Source: Arthrobacter sp. GMC3
Lineage (GTDB): Bacteria > Actinomycetota > Actinomycetes > Actinomycetales > Micrococcaceae
Assembly: GCF_002929305.1 (NCBI RefSeq)
Contig: NZ_PJIO01000006.1
Span: 62,001-126,000, forward strand
Length of the DNA: 64,000 nt
Direction of reading: 5' to 3'
Below, piece after piece: positions 26,034 through 39,068 of this stretch. The position numbers were made by a program, and so were the translations under genes. A model generated the notes under the pieces. The model was not told where the DNA came from, did not search any database, and saw only the letters and a program-made list of their open reading frames with translations. Numbering within the stretch: the stretch's first letter is position 1; the number at the start of each line of letters is the position of its first letter.

Positions 26034-27347
26034 TTGAATCCGCAGCCTCACGCGCCAGATCCATCACTCGAGCTGACCCCCACGGCTCGCATCAACATTG
26101 CAGCCCCGGAACCCGGGACTCCCCCGCAGAGCCCCCCACCAACCCGTGCGCTCTTGCCAGGCATCCTCGTGGCAACATTAACGCTCTACGCAAGCTATGC
26201 GGCACTCCTTGGCGTGTTGTTGCCCAGCCAGATCGCCCTTCTCGATGACGAAAACAAGATCAGCAACTTCGCGATCGTCACCACCATTTCCTTCATTTTC
26301 ACGCTGTTCGCCCAGCCCATTGTTGGCGCCATCAGCGACCGCACGCGATCAAAACTGGGGCGCCGTGCGCCGTGGATGATCTTCGGGGCACTGATCGGCG
26401 GCGTGCTGCTCCTGGGCCTTGGTTCATTCACCTCTCTGCTGTGGATCACGGTCCTGTGGGTGCTCATTCAGATCGGCCTCAACGCACTCCAAGGCCCCCT
26501 GAGCGCCATTACCTCCGACCGTTTCCCCCGTAATAAGCGCGGTACCGCCAGCGCCATGGCCGGAATTGGCATGCAGATCGGCGGAACTCTCGGCGTGCTG
26601 GCGGCCGGTGCCCTTGCCGGACACCTCGGGTTTGCCTATTCTGTCTTCGGCATCGCCATCATTTTGACCACGGTCCTCTTCGTGGTCGTCAACCGTGACT
26701 GGTCTTCCGCCAAGTCAGAAATCCCTGCGTGGAATTGGCGCGATTTCCTGCAGGGTTTTTGGATCAACCCCCGGAAAAACCCCGACTTCGCCTGGGCTTT
26801 CACGGCACGCTTCCTCTTCATTTTGGGCTACTTCGTAGTGAGCACCTACCAGCTGTACATCATCACCGACTACATTGGGATGTCTTTGGAGGAAGCCCAA
26901 GGGGCCATCGGCACCATCGCCCTCGCGTCCCTGCTGCCCACGATGGCAGCTATCGTATTGGCCGGGTGGTGGAGTGACCGGATCGGTCGACGCAAGGTAT
27001 TCATTTACCTTGCCTCCGCGATCATGGTGATTTCCCTGGCCATCCCGCTGATCAGCCCGACGTTTGAGGGCCTGCTAATTTCCGCCGTTATCGACGGGAT
27101 TGGCTTCGGCTTTTACATGGCCTGTGACACTGCCCTGATGACGGAGGTCTTGCCGGGCGGCGGCGTCGCCGCGGGCAAGGACCTGGGAATCTTGAACGTT
27201 GCAACGAACATTCCTCAGGCCTTGAGCCCTGCCATTGCCGGTGTCATCATCGCCATGGCGGGAGGCTACCCGGCACTGTTCATCTTCGGCATGGTCGCGG
27301 TGGTACTGGCAGCGTTTGTCATCATTCCCATCCGATCGGTGAAGTAG
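26034..27347 (+). CDS. MFS transporter, GPH/MelB-like
   Basis: A 437-residue membrane protein starting at TTG 26034, 8 nt after AGGA. A hydrophilic, proline-rich N-terminal tail of about 40 residues precedes twelve predicted helices. The MFS loop 2-3 motif is GAISDRTRSKLGRRAPWM and its repeat in the second half is GWWSDRIGRRKVF. The style (SDRFPRNKRGTASAMAGIG) resembles sodium:sugar or glycoside symporter-like MFS proteins of actinobacteria. Its substrate is unknown; control by the upstream TetR is likely. Confidence 0.82.
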   Translation: MNPQPHAPDPSLELTPTARINIAAPEPGTPPQSPPPTRALLPGILVATLTLYASYAALLGVLLPSQIALLDDENKISNFAIVTTISFIFTLFAQPIVGAISDRTRSKLGRRAPWMIFGALIGGVLLLGLGSFTSLLWITVLWVLIQIGLNALQGPLSAITSDRFPRNKRGTASAMAGIGMQIGGTLGVLAAGALAGHLGFAYSVFGIAIILTTVLFVVVNRDWSSAKSEIPAWNWRDFLQGFWINPRKNPDFAWAFTARFLFILGYFVVSTYQLYIITDYIGMSLEEAQGAIGTIALASLLPTMAAIVLAGWWSDRIGRRKVFIYLASAIMVISLAIPLISPTFEGLLISAVIDGIGFGFYMACDTALMTEVLPGGGVAAGKDLGILNVATNIPQALSPAIAGVIIAMAGGYPALFIFGMVAVVLAAFVIIPIRSVK

Positions 27348-27469
27348 TGGACACCGCCTCTGCGCTCCTCACGACTGCTATCCGAAGAGCGCGGCCGCTA
27401 GGGCAATCGAACAATGGGGGCTAAACGGAACCCCTACGCGGCCGCCGGTCGCCTCGCTCGGGAGATGAC

Positions 27470-28255
27470 ATGAACGCTTTTCGCACCCACCGCCCCCAAT
27501 TTGCCGTACAGTCAACGGGCATGCTGACCCACACTGCCGCCTCATCACCGACGTCCACGTCGGTATCAACTGGTGAACAAACGGACACAACAGTCTCGGT
27601 CTACCTGACGCGGCACGGCGAAACACTCCTGAACGCGCTCAAGCGTGCACAGGGCTGGAGCGACTCCCCACTCACGGAGGGTGGGCGCAAGATCGCCTCG
27701 GCAGTCGGCGCGGGCTTGGCCAGGGACATCGGCACTGTCGACGCCGTCTATTCAGCCGATATGCTCCGGCACTACGAAACCGCATCGCTGATAGTCAAGG
27801 GCATGGGGCAGGACCTCGCCGTACAACGCGACGAACGCCTGCGCGAACTAGCCTTCGGCGGATTTGAGGGCGGCGACGGGCAGGCCATGTGGGGCGCCGG
27901 GATGAGGCATCTCAAGGTCGCCTCCATCGAGGAGGCATTCGAACGCTTCACGTTGCCTGAATTGACCGACGCCATTGCCGCAGCAAATCCAAACCCTGAG
28001 CTTCCCGCCGAAGGCTGCACACTCGCCGGGCCACGTATGCGCGAATCACTGGACGCGATGGCCAACGCAGCCATCAAAGATGGCAAGTCCAGGGTTTTGG
28101 CCGTCAGCAGCGCACTATCCATCGCCTGCCTACTGGACTCCCTCGGTGCGGTGCTTCCCGCCGGCGGGATTTCAAACGGCGCCGTCAGCGTCCTGAACTT
28201 CAAAAACGGCGCCTGGACAGTGGGCAAGGTCAACGACACCAGCTACACCAAGTAG
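27470..28255 (+). CDS. histidine-phosphatase-superfamily protein lacking the second catalytic histidine
   Basis: A 261-residue phosphoglycerate-mutase-like protein. ATG 27470 follows GGGAGA at 27460-27465. A low-complexity Thr/Ser-rich N-terminus precedes the phospho-histidine motif LTRHGET near residue 47; the acid motif ERLRELAFGGFEG is intact. The second histidine, normally in a VSHG-type motif, is replaced: the equivalent segment reads VLAVSSALSIA. The enzyme may therefore be weak, altered or a non-catalytic binder. The flanking MFS and amidase genes do not clarify its role. Confidence 0.8.
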   Translation: MNAFRTHRPQFAVQSTGMLTHTAASSPTSTSVSTGEQTDTTVSVYLTRHGETLLNALKRAQGWSDSPLTEGGRKIASAVGAGLARDIGTVDAVYSADMLRHYETASLIVKGMGQDLAVQRDERLRELAFGGFEGGDGQAMWGAGMRHLKVASIEEAFERFTLPELTDAIAAANPNPELPAEGCTLAGPRMRESLDAMANAAIKDGKSRVLAVSSALSIACLLDSLGAVLPAGGISNGAVSVLNFKNGAWTVGKVNDTSYTK

Positions 28256-28292
28256 AAGTCCAACGCGGCTTGCATCCGCATCGAGTCATCAG

Positions 28293-28335
28293 TGATGTCA
28301 TCACCGTTGACTTAATGCGCGTGTGAGCCTAGTCT
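28293..28335 (+). promoter_or_regulatory. promoter of the amidase gene with adjacent palindrome
   Basis: TTGACT (28307-28312) and TAGTCT (28330-28335) are separated by exactly 17 bp, a good sigma-70-type promoter about 95 bp before the amidase ATG. Immediately upstream of the -35 box is the palindrome TGATG-T-CATCA (28293-28303), a possible activator or repressor site. Confidence 0.6.
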
Positions 28336-28430
28336 CATGGTGAGCGAAATCTACCGTTCACCTCGTGTCCGCACCGTCGTGCCACGGCCGATGCGATGCC
28401 TCGCGCCTAAATCTTGATTGGATCACGCCC

Positions 28431-29864
28431 ATGGAACTGCATTACCTCACCGCTTCCGCTGCCCGCGACCTCTTTGTCTCGCGTGAACTGTCCCCCGTTG
28501 AACTGCTCGACGCCGTTGTCGCCCGTACTCAACTGATGGAACCTTCCATCAACGCACTGACCGAACAAATGCTCGACGAGGCCTACGGCGCCGCCAGACT
28601 CTCCGAGGCACGCTTTGCCAAGTCCGATCAGGGCCACGGCCCACTCGAAGGGATTCCACTGCTGCTCAAGGAGGAGCAACCCATCGCCGGGCGCACCTCC
28701 GAGGAGGGCTCGCTCACCGAGCGCGGCACCATTGCCACAACCAGCCACCCGATCGTCGACCGGATTTACAACGCCGGCGCCGTAGTCCACGGCCGAACCA
28801 CTACCCCGGAATTTTGCTGCGCACCTTACACGCACAGCAAATTGTGGGGCGTCACGCGCAACCCGTGGAATCTTGAATTGACCCCCGGCGGCTCCTCCGG
28901 TGGTTCCGGGGCGGCCCTGGCAGCCGGAGAATCCATCCTTGCCACTGGCTCGGACATTGGCGGCTCCATTCGCATCCCCTCCTCCTTCTGCGGCATCGTC
29001 GGCTTCAAGCCCCCGTTTGGACGGGTCCCGGGGATGGCGCCCTTCAACCAGGACACCTACTGCGCGGACGGCCCCATGGGCCGCAGCGTTGCCGACGTCG
29101 CACTTTTGCAAAACGTGATCGCTGGCCCCCACGCCACGGACCAGGCGTCGCTGCGCCCCGCCTACGTGCTGCCCACACCTAATGGGGCGTTGGCAGCGGG
29201 GATGAGCGTGGCTCTCTGCGTGAACTTGGGCGACTACTCGGTGGATCCGGCCATTGAGGCCAACACGCGTGCAGCCGCGGATGCCCTGCGCAGCGCCGGA
29301 GTGATCGTCGATGAGGTGTCACTGCCCTGGACTCGCAACCAGGTTATTGAAGCCGCCTGGGCGCATTTTGGTGGCATCATGGGGCCCTTCATTACCGAGA
29401 TCGCCGGCGCGAATAGCGATCTGCTGATGCCCTACACCCTGGACTTTGCCAAACGTGCCGCGCAGGCCGATTCCTTCGCCGAGGGCCTGGTCTACGAGGC
29501 AGCCCTGTACGAACCGCTGGGCAGGCTCTTGGAGAAGTACGACGCCCTCCTCTGCCCCACCCTGGCAACCCAGGGGATGGCTGCCGACTTCGCCGACCCG
29601 GCCGGGCTCATCGACGTTGGTAGCGAACAGGTCAACTGGATCGAATCCGCCCTGACAGTCCCGTTCAACGTGGTGGGCCGGGTTCCGGTCCTCTCCGTTC
29701 CGTCCGGGATCGCTCCCAACGGGGTCCCGACAGGGGTCCAGATTGTTGGTCGAAGCTACGACGACGCCACCGTGTTCACCCTCGGGGCTGCCCTTGAGCG
29801 AACGCTGGCCCTCACCACCTCAGATAACTGGTGGCCGAACCTCGTGGCAGCAACGAGCATCTAG
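28431..29864 (+). CDS. amidase-signature-family enzyme
   Basis: A 477-residue amidase. ATG 28431 is preferred, as the protein then begins with MELHYLTASAARDLFVSRELS, matching family N-termini; the ribosome site is weak. The Ser-cisSer-Lys triad is visible: Lys in IPLLLKEEQP, the glycine/serine-rich PGGSSGGSGAALAAGES and the nucleophile region TGSDIGGSIRIPSSFCGIVG. The enzyme hydrolyses an amide to acid and ammonia; the substrate is not evident. It stands alone with its own promoter and a strong terminator at 29883. Confidence 0.9.
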   Translation: MELHYLTASAARDLFVSRELSPVELLDAVVARTQLMEPSINALTEQMLDEAYGAARLSEARFAKSDQGHGPLEGIPLLLKEEQPIAGRTSEEGSLTERGTIATTSHPIVDRIYNAGAVVHGRTTTPEFCCAPYTHSKLWGVTRNPWNLELTPGGSSGGSGAALAAGESILATGSDIGGSIRIPSSFCGIVGFKPPFGRVPGMAPFNQDTYCADGPMGRSVADVALLQNVIAGPHATDQASLRPAYVLPTPNGALAAGMSVALCVNLGDYSVDPAIEANTRAAADALRSAGVIVDEVSLPWTRNQVIEAAWAHFGGIMGPFITEIAGANSDLLMPYTLDFAKRAAQADSFAEGLVYEAALYEPLGRLLEKYDALLCPTLATQGMAADFADPAGLIDVGSEQVNWIESALTVPFNVVGRVPVLSVPSGIAPNGVPTGVQIVGRSYDDATVFTLGAALERTLALTTSDNWWPNLVAATSI

Positions 29865-29882
29865 GGCGTCATCCGCCGCCAT

Positions 29883-29941
29883 AACAAAGAGGGAGGCGGT
29901 CACGGGCTCATATAGAGCTGGTGACCGCCTCCCTCCTTGTT
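29883..29941. terminator. long bidirectional terminator between amidase and cupin genes
   Basis: A 21-bp stem with one mismatch (29883-29903 with 29921-29941, loop of 17 nt) lies between two convergent genes. The stem is flanked by A-rich and T-rich ends, as expected for a terminator that works in both directions. Confidence 0.85.
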
Positions 29942-29954
29942 GTGGCTCAAGCGA

Positions 29955-30335
29955 CTATGGCGTCAGGTACAGCTTTCGAAGTGGTTCGTCCACGACCCAG
30001 CTGGTGTTCATGCCCTCGCTGAGGTGGCACACCGTTCCCGGCTCTAGCCGCAGGACAGCGGCCTGGAAGCCGTTGGCGGCATGAATCTGCACGGTGGCAG
30101 AGCCGCTGAGGACCACGAAGAGCTCCTCAGCCTCAACGTCACTCATGGAGCCGACGCTCATTTCCCACAAGCCGTATTCGACCCCAAAGATGTGCCCCAG
30201 CGTCGTGGCCGCTGTTGTCGGGGCACCGGCGAGAACCTGATGGGCCGTCACGGATTCATGCTCCAACTCCACCGCGGGCGCGTTGACGGTGCGCGGCGTG
30301 TCCACCGTCGACTCCTGAGGCTGAAGGCCGCTCAC
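29955..30335 (-). CDS. small cupin-domain protein
   Basis: A 126-residue single-domain cupin of the EutQ/DUF861-like kind. The conserved barrel elements include LWEMSVGSMSDVEAEELFVVLSG-type sequence (residues about 56-79) and LEPGTVCHLSEGMNTSWVV near the end. It overlaps the upstream FAD oxidoreductase gene by 4 nt, so the two are translated together. Cupins paired with amine-oxidising flavoenzymes are recurrent in bacteria, but their function is not established. Confidence 0.8.
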   Translation of the reverse strand: MSGLQPQESTVDTPRTVNAPAVELEHESVTAHQVLAGAPTTAATTLGHIFGVEYGLWEMSVGSMSDVEAEELFVVLSGSATVQIHAANGFQAAVLRLEPGTVCHLSEGMNTSWVVDEPLRKLYLTP

Positions 30336-31777
30336 GAGTCAAAGCCCATACCGACGGCGTCCATGGTCTTCAAGAACAGGCCACGCTCACCCTCGCGCCG
30401 GTCCGCCCGGGCCAGTGCCGCGGTCATGAGCTGAACGCCGATCCAGGCCGCAGGTTCCGGAGGGAAGGGCAGCGGCTTCTTGCGTACCATTTCAAGCTCG
30501 GTAATTTCATTCTTGGTCCCGCTCAGCAGGTCCAACATGACGCGCCCGCCGAAGCGTGAAGCGCCAACCCCCAAGCCGGTGAACCCCGCACAGTAGGCAA
30601 CCTTGCCGTCGTAGGCCAGGTCAAAAAAGGAGAAAAAGCGGCTGCACGTGTCAATCGCCCCTCCCCAGGCATGGGAAAAGGCCAGCCCTTCCAACTGCGG
30701 GAAGGTGGCAAAGAAATGGGCAGCCAGCTTCGTGTAGGTGCCCTCGCGGTTGTAGTGGTCCGGGTTGACCTTGCCACCAAAGTGGTAGACGGCGTCGTAG
30801 CCGCCGTAAAGAATCCGCCAGCCACCGTTCTCGTCAATGATGGGGCGTGAGTAGTGGAAGCGGTTGTTGAGGTCCGTAAGACCGTGCGGGGTGGCCCAAC
30901 CGATGGCGGCGCGCTGCTCCTCGCTGAGCGGCTCCGTCACCAAAACGTAGTCATAGACCGGAACCGTCATCAGCGCATGGCGTTTGAGCAGCGACGGGAA
31001 AACGTTGGTCGCCAAGGCGACCTTAGCGGCGAAGACCTTGCCCTCGGGCGTTTCAACCACCATTTTGCCGTTGGCCTCGGTCAGGCTTGTCGCCTTGGAC
31101 TGCTCAAAGATGCGCACCCCCAGCTTGAGGCAGGCAGCAAACAGGCCCCACGCCAGCTTGGCCGGGTTGACCAGAACGGTGTCTTCCTTACTCCACAAAC
31201 CGGAAATGAACGCCTCGGACTTGATCATCGAATCTAGGTGCTCTGTGTCAAAGTACTCCTTGTTCTCCTCCGTGCCCTCCTCACGCAGCCAGGCATCCTG
31301 ATGCCTTTCTGTGGCGACGGCTAGGGTTCCCTCTTCGAGCAGATCGCAGTCAATGTCGTAACGCTTGATAGTTTCAACAAGCTCGGCCAGGTTTTCAAGA
31401 CCCAGTTCCGTCAGGCGCGCGTTTTCCTTGGGTAGGTGTTGCTCGCCGTTGGACTCACCATGAACCAGGCTCGCCTCGCAGAATCCGCCATTACGCCCCG
31501 AGGCTTCGGAGGCAATCCACCCCGCCTCCAACAGCACCACATCCCGCTCCGGATCCCGTTCCTTTGCCTGCAGGGCGGTCCACAATCCGGTGTAACCGCC
31601 ACCGACCACCAGAAGATCGGTGCTGGTCTCCCCACGCAACGGTGGGAGGGGTGCGGGACGAAGGGGGGAATCCAGCCAGTAGACGGCGCGCTTGGTGTTG
31701 CGCAGCGATTGCGCACAAAGTGCCGGGTCAACGGTCTTTTCGGCATTCTCAAAGAATGTCGGCGTCGTTGTGGGCAT
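30332..31777 (-). CDS. FAD-dependent oxidoreductase of the DAO/PuuB family
   Basis: A 481-residue flavoprotein. ATG 31777 has GGAGA 9 nt upstream. The N-terminal segment before the FAD motif (VVGGGYTGLWTALQAKE, near residue 55) is long, as in gamma-glutamylputrescine-oxidase-like proteins, and the ASEASGRNGGF motif follows. It is related to but clearly different from the enzyme at 15023. A cupin gene is coupled to it and an IclR gene is divergent. The substrate is probably an amine or N-methyl amino acid; nothing in the sequence fixes it. Confidence 0.82.
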   Translation of the reverse strand: MPTTTPTFFENAEKTVDPALCAQSLRNTKRAVYWLDSPLRPAPLPPLRGETSTDLLVVGGGYTGLWTALQAKERDPERDVVLLEAGWIASEASGRNGGFCEASLVHGESNGEQHLPKENARLTELGLENLAELVETIKRYDIDCDLLEEGTLAVATERHQDAWLREEGTEENKEYFDTEHLDSMIKSEAFISGLWSKEDTVLVNPAKLAWGLFAACLKLGVRIFEQSKATSLTEANGKMVVETPEGKVFAAKVALATNVFPSLLKRHALMTVPVYDYVLVTEPLSEEQRAAIGWATPHGLTDLNNRFHYSRPIIDENGGWRILYGGYDAVYHFGGKVNPDHYNREGTYTKLAAHFFATFPQLEGLAFSHAWGGAIDTCSRFFSFFDLAYDGKVAYCAGFTGLGVGASRFGGRVMLDLLSGTKNEITELEMVRKKPLPFPPEPAAWIGVQLMTAALARADRREGERGLFLKTMDAVGMGFDS

Positions 31778-31915
31778 GATCTTATCTCTCCATATAAAGA
31801 TGTTCTTCGGCCGACACCAGATACCCGTCAAGTGGATTCTGGTGCCCGTTCCAGGTCAAGAGGGTGATTCGGCGAGAATCACTACACGTCTCATGAAATT
31901 ACATATTCATAAAAA

Positions 31916-31932
31916 AGTCAACGATGTTGACT
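31916..31932. promoter_or_regulatory. perfect palindrome between the FAD oxidoreductase and IclR genes
   Basis: AGTCAAC-GAT-GTTGACT is a perfect inverted repeat with 7-bp arms and a 3-nt centre. TTGACT on either strand within it could serve as a -35 box for each divergent gene. Its size and location match IclR-family operators, so the IclR protein encoded at 31998 is the likely ligand. Confidence 0.6.
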
Positions 31933-31997
31933 ACGGTGATGTCGTTGGCGCATTCACCGAGGAAACTTCCCCTCTTCCGACGTGGGAGCATGAGTGC

Positions 31998-32753
31998 ATG
32001 GCTAATTCCACCACGGGAGACTCGACCCTGGACAGACTTGTCCGCGTCTTGAGCGCTTTTGATGCGCACGCCCCGTCCATGAGCGTCGGTGCGCTTGCCT
32101 CAGCGGCACAGCTTCCCGTGGCGACCACTTACCGATTGGTAAACCAACTGATTGGGCACGATTTCCTGCGCAAAGACCCCTCGGGAAACGTTCGCTTGGG
32201 CTTGGGCTTGTGGGAAGTCGCCAGCAGAAGCTCATCGGCACCCGATCTGAGGGAGGCGGCGAAGCCTTTCATGGAGGACATTCAGGCCGTTGTCGCCCAA
32301 CACACCCAGCTCGCGGTGCTCCGGGACGACGAGGTGTTGTTTATCGAACGGCTCTCCAGCCGAGAGTCAGTGGTCAATCAGGCGCGCATTGCCGGCCGTC
32401 TCCCCGCTCACCGGACCTCAGTCGGCGTCGTGCTCCTGGCCTTCTCCCCGCCCCACGTCCAGGAGGCATACTTCGCCGACCATCCACAGACGCTCCCGCC
32501 GGACGGCACCGGAGGAGGCGAGCTGAGAAAGGTCCTGGCCCAGGCCAGAGCGCAGGGCTATACGGCCTTGGACGGCCTCATTGATGAGGAGACAACGGGC
32601 ATAGCAGTTCCCGTTCTTGGGCGCGGTGCCACGGCCGTTGCGGCCCTGGGCATCGTGGTTCCCCGGCAGGACGGCAATGTCCATACATTTCTTCCAGTCC
32701 TGATGACCGGGGCGCGCGGAATTGCCCGCGCCATGGGGAGCACACCGCTCTAA
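31998..32753 (+). CDS. IclR-family transcriptional regulator
   Basis: A 251-residue regulator. ATG 31998 has GGGAG 9 nt upstream; longer readings are not protein-like. The winged helix-turn-helix covers about residues 10-65 (TLDRLVRVLSAFDAHAPSMS, then LPVATTYRLVNQLIG), and the GAF-like effector domain follows (LAVLRDDEVLFIERLSSRES). It is divergent from the FAD oxidoreductase and directly upstream of pobA in the same direction, so it could control either side. Two different palindromes flank it, one per side. Confidence 0.88.
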   Translation: MANSTTGDSTLDRLVRVLSAFDAHAPSMSVGALASAAQLPVATTYRLVNQLIGHDFLRKDPSGNVRLGLGLWEVASRSSSAPDLREAAKPFMEDIQAVVAQHTQLAVLRDDEVLFIERLSSRESVVNQARIAGRLPAHRTSVGVVLLAFSPPHVQEAYFADHPQTLPPDGTGGGELRKVLAQARAQGYTALDGLIDEETTGIAVPVLGRGATAVAALGIVVPRQDGNVHTFLPVLMTGARGIARAMGSTPL

Positions 32754-32765
32754 ATCCACCACCTT

Positions 32766-32782
32766 TTCTCATTGAATGAGAA
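32766..32782 (+). promoter_or_regulatory. palindrome upstream of pobA
   Basis: TTCTCAT-TGA-ATGAGAA is a perfect inverted repeat with 7-bp arms and a 3-nt centre, 77 bp before the pobA start. The geometry is the same as the palindrome at 31916 although the sequence differs. It is a candidate site for an IclR-type regulator of 4-hydroxybenzoate use. Confidence 0.5.
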
Positions 32783-32858
32783 CGCCTATGTGGTGTGGCC
32801 GCAGGCGATGACAGAGTTGAGCGCAGTTCGCATCACACTCGTCAAAGGAGACACCGTC

Positions 32859-34055
32859 ATGAACGCCGAGGTACGGATCATCACCACGCAAGTGGGAATT
32901 GTTGGCGGCGGCCCCGCCGGGCTCATGCTCTCCCATCTGCTCTCCCGTGCAGGTATTGAGAACATTGTGATCGAGACCCGGGATCACGAGACTATTCGCA
33001 ACACCCACCGCGCTGGCATCTTGGAGGCCGGGACGGTGCGGATGCTCTCCGAAACAGGCGTTGACGGCCGTGTCCTGACCGAAGGACACAGGCACGACGG
33101 CGTTGACCTGCGCTTCAACGGCACCAGCCATCGCCTGGACTTCCAAGATCTGGTGGGCGAATCGGTATGGCTGTACGGGCAAACCGAAATCTTCGTTGAT
33201 CTGGCAGCAGCCCGCAAGCGCGATGGCGGCGATGTGCGCTTCTCCGTGACGGACACCGAAGTTGCCGACCTAGAGACCGATGTTCCCAAGATCCGTTTCA
33301 CGGACGCCAATGGGCAACGGTTTGAAATTCGTCCGGACATCGTTGCCGGCACCGACGGTTCCAAGGGCATCTGCAAACATGCCATCCCCAAGGAAAAACG
33401 CACCGACAACTTCATCGCCTACCCCTTCGCCTGGTTCGGCATTCTCACCGAGGCCCCGGCCAGCGCACCTGAACTGATTTACGCCCAGTCCGAACACGGT
33501 TTCGCCCTGATCAGCCAGCGCAACGAGCATCTCCAGCGCATGTACTTCCAGTGCGATCCCGAAGAGAACCCCGACGACTGGTCAGATGACCAGATTTGGG
33601 CTGAACTTCAGCGCCGCGTGGACGGACCCGACGGCCTAACACTCAAGCGCGGGCCCATCACGGAAAAGATGGTCCTGCCCTTCAGGTCCTACGTGTGTGA
33701 GCCCATGCGCCACGGCAACATGTTTCTGGCCGGGGATGCCGGCCACACCGTCCCACCCACGGGCGCAAAGGGCCTGAACCTGGCTTTCGCCGACGTGCAG
33801 GTCCTTTTTGACGCCATCGAAGCGCACTACGCCACAGGCTCCGATGAACTCCTGGACGGCTACAGCGAAAAGGTCCTGGACCGAGTGTGGAAAGCCCAGA
33901 ACTTCTCGTACTGGATCACCACCATGCTGCACAGTCGGCAAGACCAAAGCACCTTCGAGCGCAAGCGCATCCAGGGCGAACTGAACAACATTGTCAGCTC
34001 CCGCTTCGGCCAGCAGTACTTTGCCGAGGCGTACACCGGCTGGCCGTCAGCCTGA
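32859..34055 (+). CDS. pobA: 4-hydroxybenzoate 3-monooxygenase
   Basis: A 398-residue class A flavoprotein hydroxylase, near the usual 390-395 residues. ATG 32859 follows AAGGAGACACC. The FAD motif is VGIVGGGPAGLML (residues 12-24), the second motif is AGTDGSKG and the third is FLAGDAGHTVPPTGAKGLN. The enzyme makes protocatechuate from 4-hydroxybenzoate using NAD(P)H and O2. It links the cou/phd-type operon, which should release 4-hydroxybenzoate, with the protocatechuate 4,5-cleavage genes to the right. An IclR gene precedes it. Confidence 0.95.
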   Translation: MNAEVRIITTQVGIVGGGPAGLMLSHLLSRAGIENIVIETRDHETIRNTHRAGILEAGTVRMLSETGVDGRVLTEGHRHDGVDLRFNGTSHRLDFQDLVGESVWLYGQTEIFVDLAAARKRDGGDVRFSVTDTEVADLETDVPKIRFTDANGQRFEIRPDIVAGTDGSKGICKHAIPKEKRTDNFIAYPFAWFGILTEAPASAPELIYAQSEHGFALISQRNEHLQRMYFQCDPEENPDDWSDDQIWAELQRRVDGPDGLTLKRGPITEKMVLPFRSYVCEPMRHGNMFLAGDAGHTVPPTGAKGLNLAFADVQVLFDAIEAHYATGSDELLDGYSEKVLDRVWKAQNFSYWITTMLHSRQDQSTFERKRIQGELNNIVSSRFGQQYFAEAYTGWPSA

Positions 34056-34162
34056 CGGTTAACTCCAGCGCGCGGCAGCTCCCGGTAGTCTGAAGGGATT
34101 ATTGGGAGCTCGTTTGCATTCCAGACCAGCTCACCCAACGACTTCAACCGGAAGCGGCCGAC

Positions 34163-35167
<1,005 letters not shown>

Positions 35168-35171
35168 CAAC

Positions 35172-38172
<3,001 letters not shown>

Positions 38173-38174
38173 GA

Positions 38175-39068
38175 TCAGCTCCAATAGAGGTTGTTGGGAT
38201 TGTTCACAAGCAATTTCTGTTGCAGGGTTGTGCTCGTTGCAATGGAGGGTACGTAGTCCACGAGGACGCCGTCATCGGGCATCTCCTTCTTCATGTTGGG
38301 GTGCGGCCAATCCGTTCCCCAGAGCACCCGGTCGGAGAACTCTTCAACGATCGCCCGGGCGAACGGGACCACGTCGGCGTAGAGGGGTGCCCCGCTGATG
38401 CTCAGGCGGTCAGGGCAGCTGACCTTGCACCACACGGTGGGGTTTTCCCGCATGAAACGCTGCAATAGCGCAAAGTCGGCGTTGCCCAGCGGCTTGCCGA
38501 CGTCGGGGCGACCCATATGGTCGATGGCGATGGGGATGCTCAATGAGGTGAAGAAGTCCCACTTTTCCCGCAAGTCGGCCGGCTCGAAGTAGAGCACCAC
38601 ATGCCAGCCCAACGGCCGGATTTTCTCGATGATGGCCCGATAGTAGTCGTCGGGTTGGGGGTCCACCAGGCGTTTTACGTAGTTGAAGCGCACACCGCGA
38701 ACGCCCAGCTCGTGCATGCGGGCCAGCTCATACTCGGTGACGTCCGGCTTCACCGTCACCACGCCGCGGGCCGTGTCACCCGAGTGCGCCAAAACGTCGA
38801 GCAGGGCCGAATTGTCGGCGCCGTGGCAGGTGGCCTGGACCACCACGCTCTTTTCGATGCCCAGGTAATCGCGGAGGGCGAAGAGTTGCTCGCGGCTGGC
38901 ATCGCACGGGGTGTATTTGCGTTCCGGCGCGAACGGAAAGATCTCGCCGGGGCCGAATACGTGGCAGTGTGCGTCGACTGCGCCCGCCGGCACCTTGAAG
39001 GCGGGCTTGGTGGGGTTTGCCCGCCAGTCCAACCAGTCGGCATCCTTCACGAAATTCTGAACTGTCAT
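38175..39068 (-). CDS. ligI: 2-pyrone-4,6-dicarboxylate hydrolase
   Basis: A 297-residue amidohydrolase-family protein. The motif VDAHCHVFGP (His34, His36), the DHMGRPDVGK segment near 186 and WGTDWPHPN near 247 are those of LigI, which opens the lactone ring of PDC to 4-oxalomesaconate without a tightly bound metal. It overlaps ligJ by 4 nt and is followed by ligA. Length fits the known enzymes (about 293). Confidence 0.93.
   Translation of the reverse strand: MTVQNFVKDADWLDWRANPTKPAFKVPAGAVDAHCHVFGPGEIFPFAPERKYTPCDASREQLFALRDYLGIEKSVVVQATCHGADNSALLDVLAHSGDTARGVVTVKPDVTEYELARMHELGVRGVRFNYVKRLVDPQPDDYYRAIIEKIRPLGWHVVLYFEPADLREKWDFFTSLSIPIAIDHMGRPDVGKPLGNADFALLQRFMRENPTVWCKVSCPDRLSISGAPLYADVVPFARAIVEEFSDRVLWGTDWPHPNMKKEMPDDGVLVDYVPSIATSTTLQQKLLVNNPNNLYWS

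Noticed and set aside
27377..27475. Terminator between the MFS and phosphatase genes from the repeated GCGGCCGC blocks
   Set aside because: The blocks pair only across a loop of about 40 nt with a mismatch, so the structure is weak.
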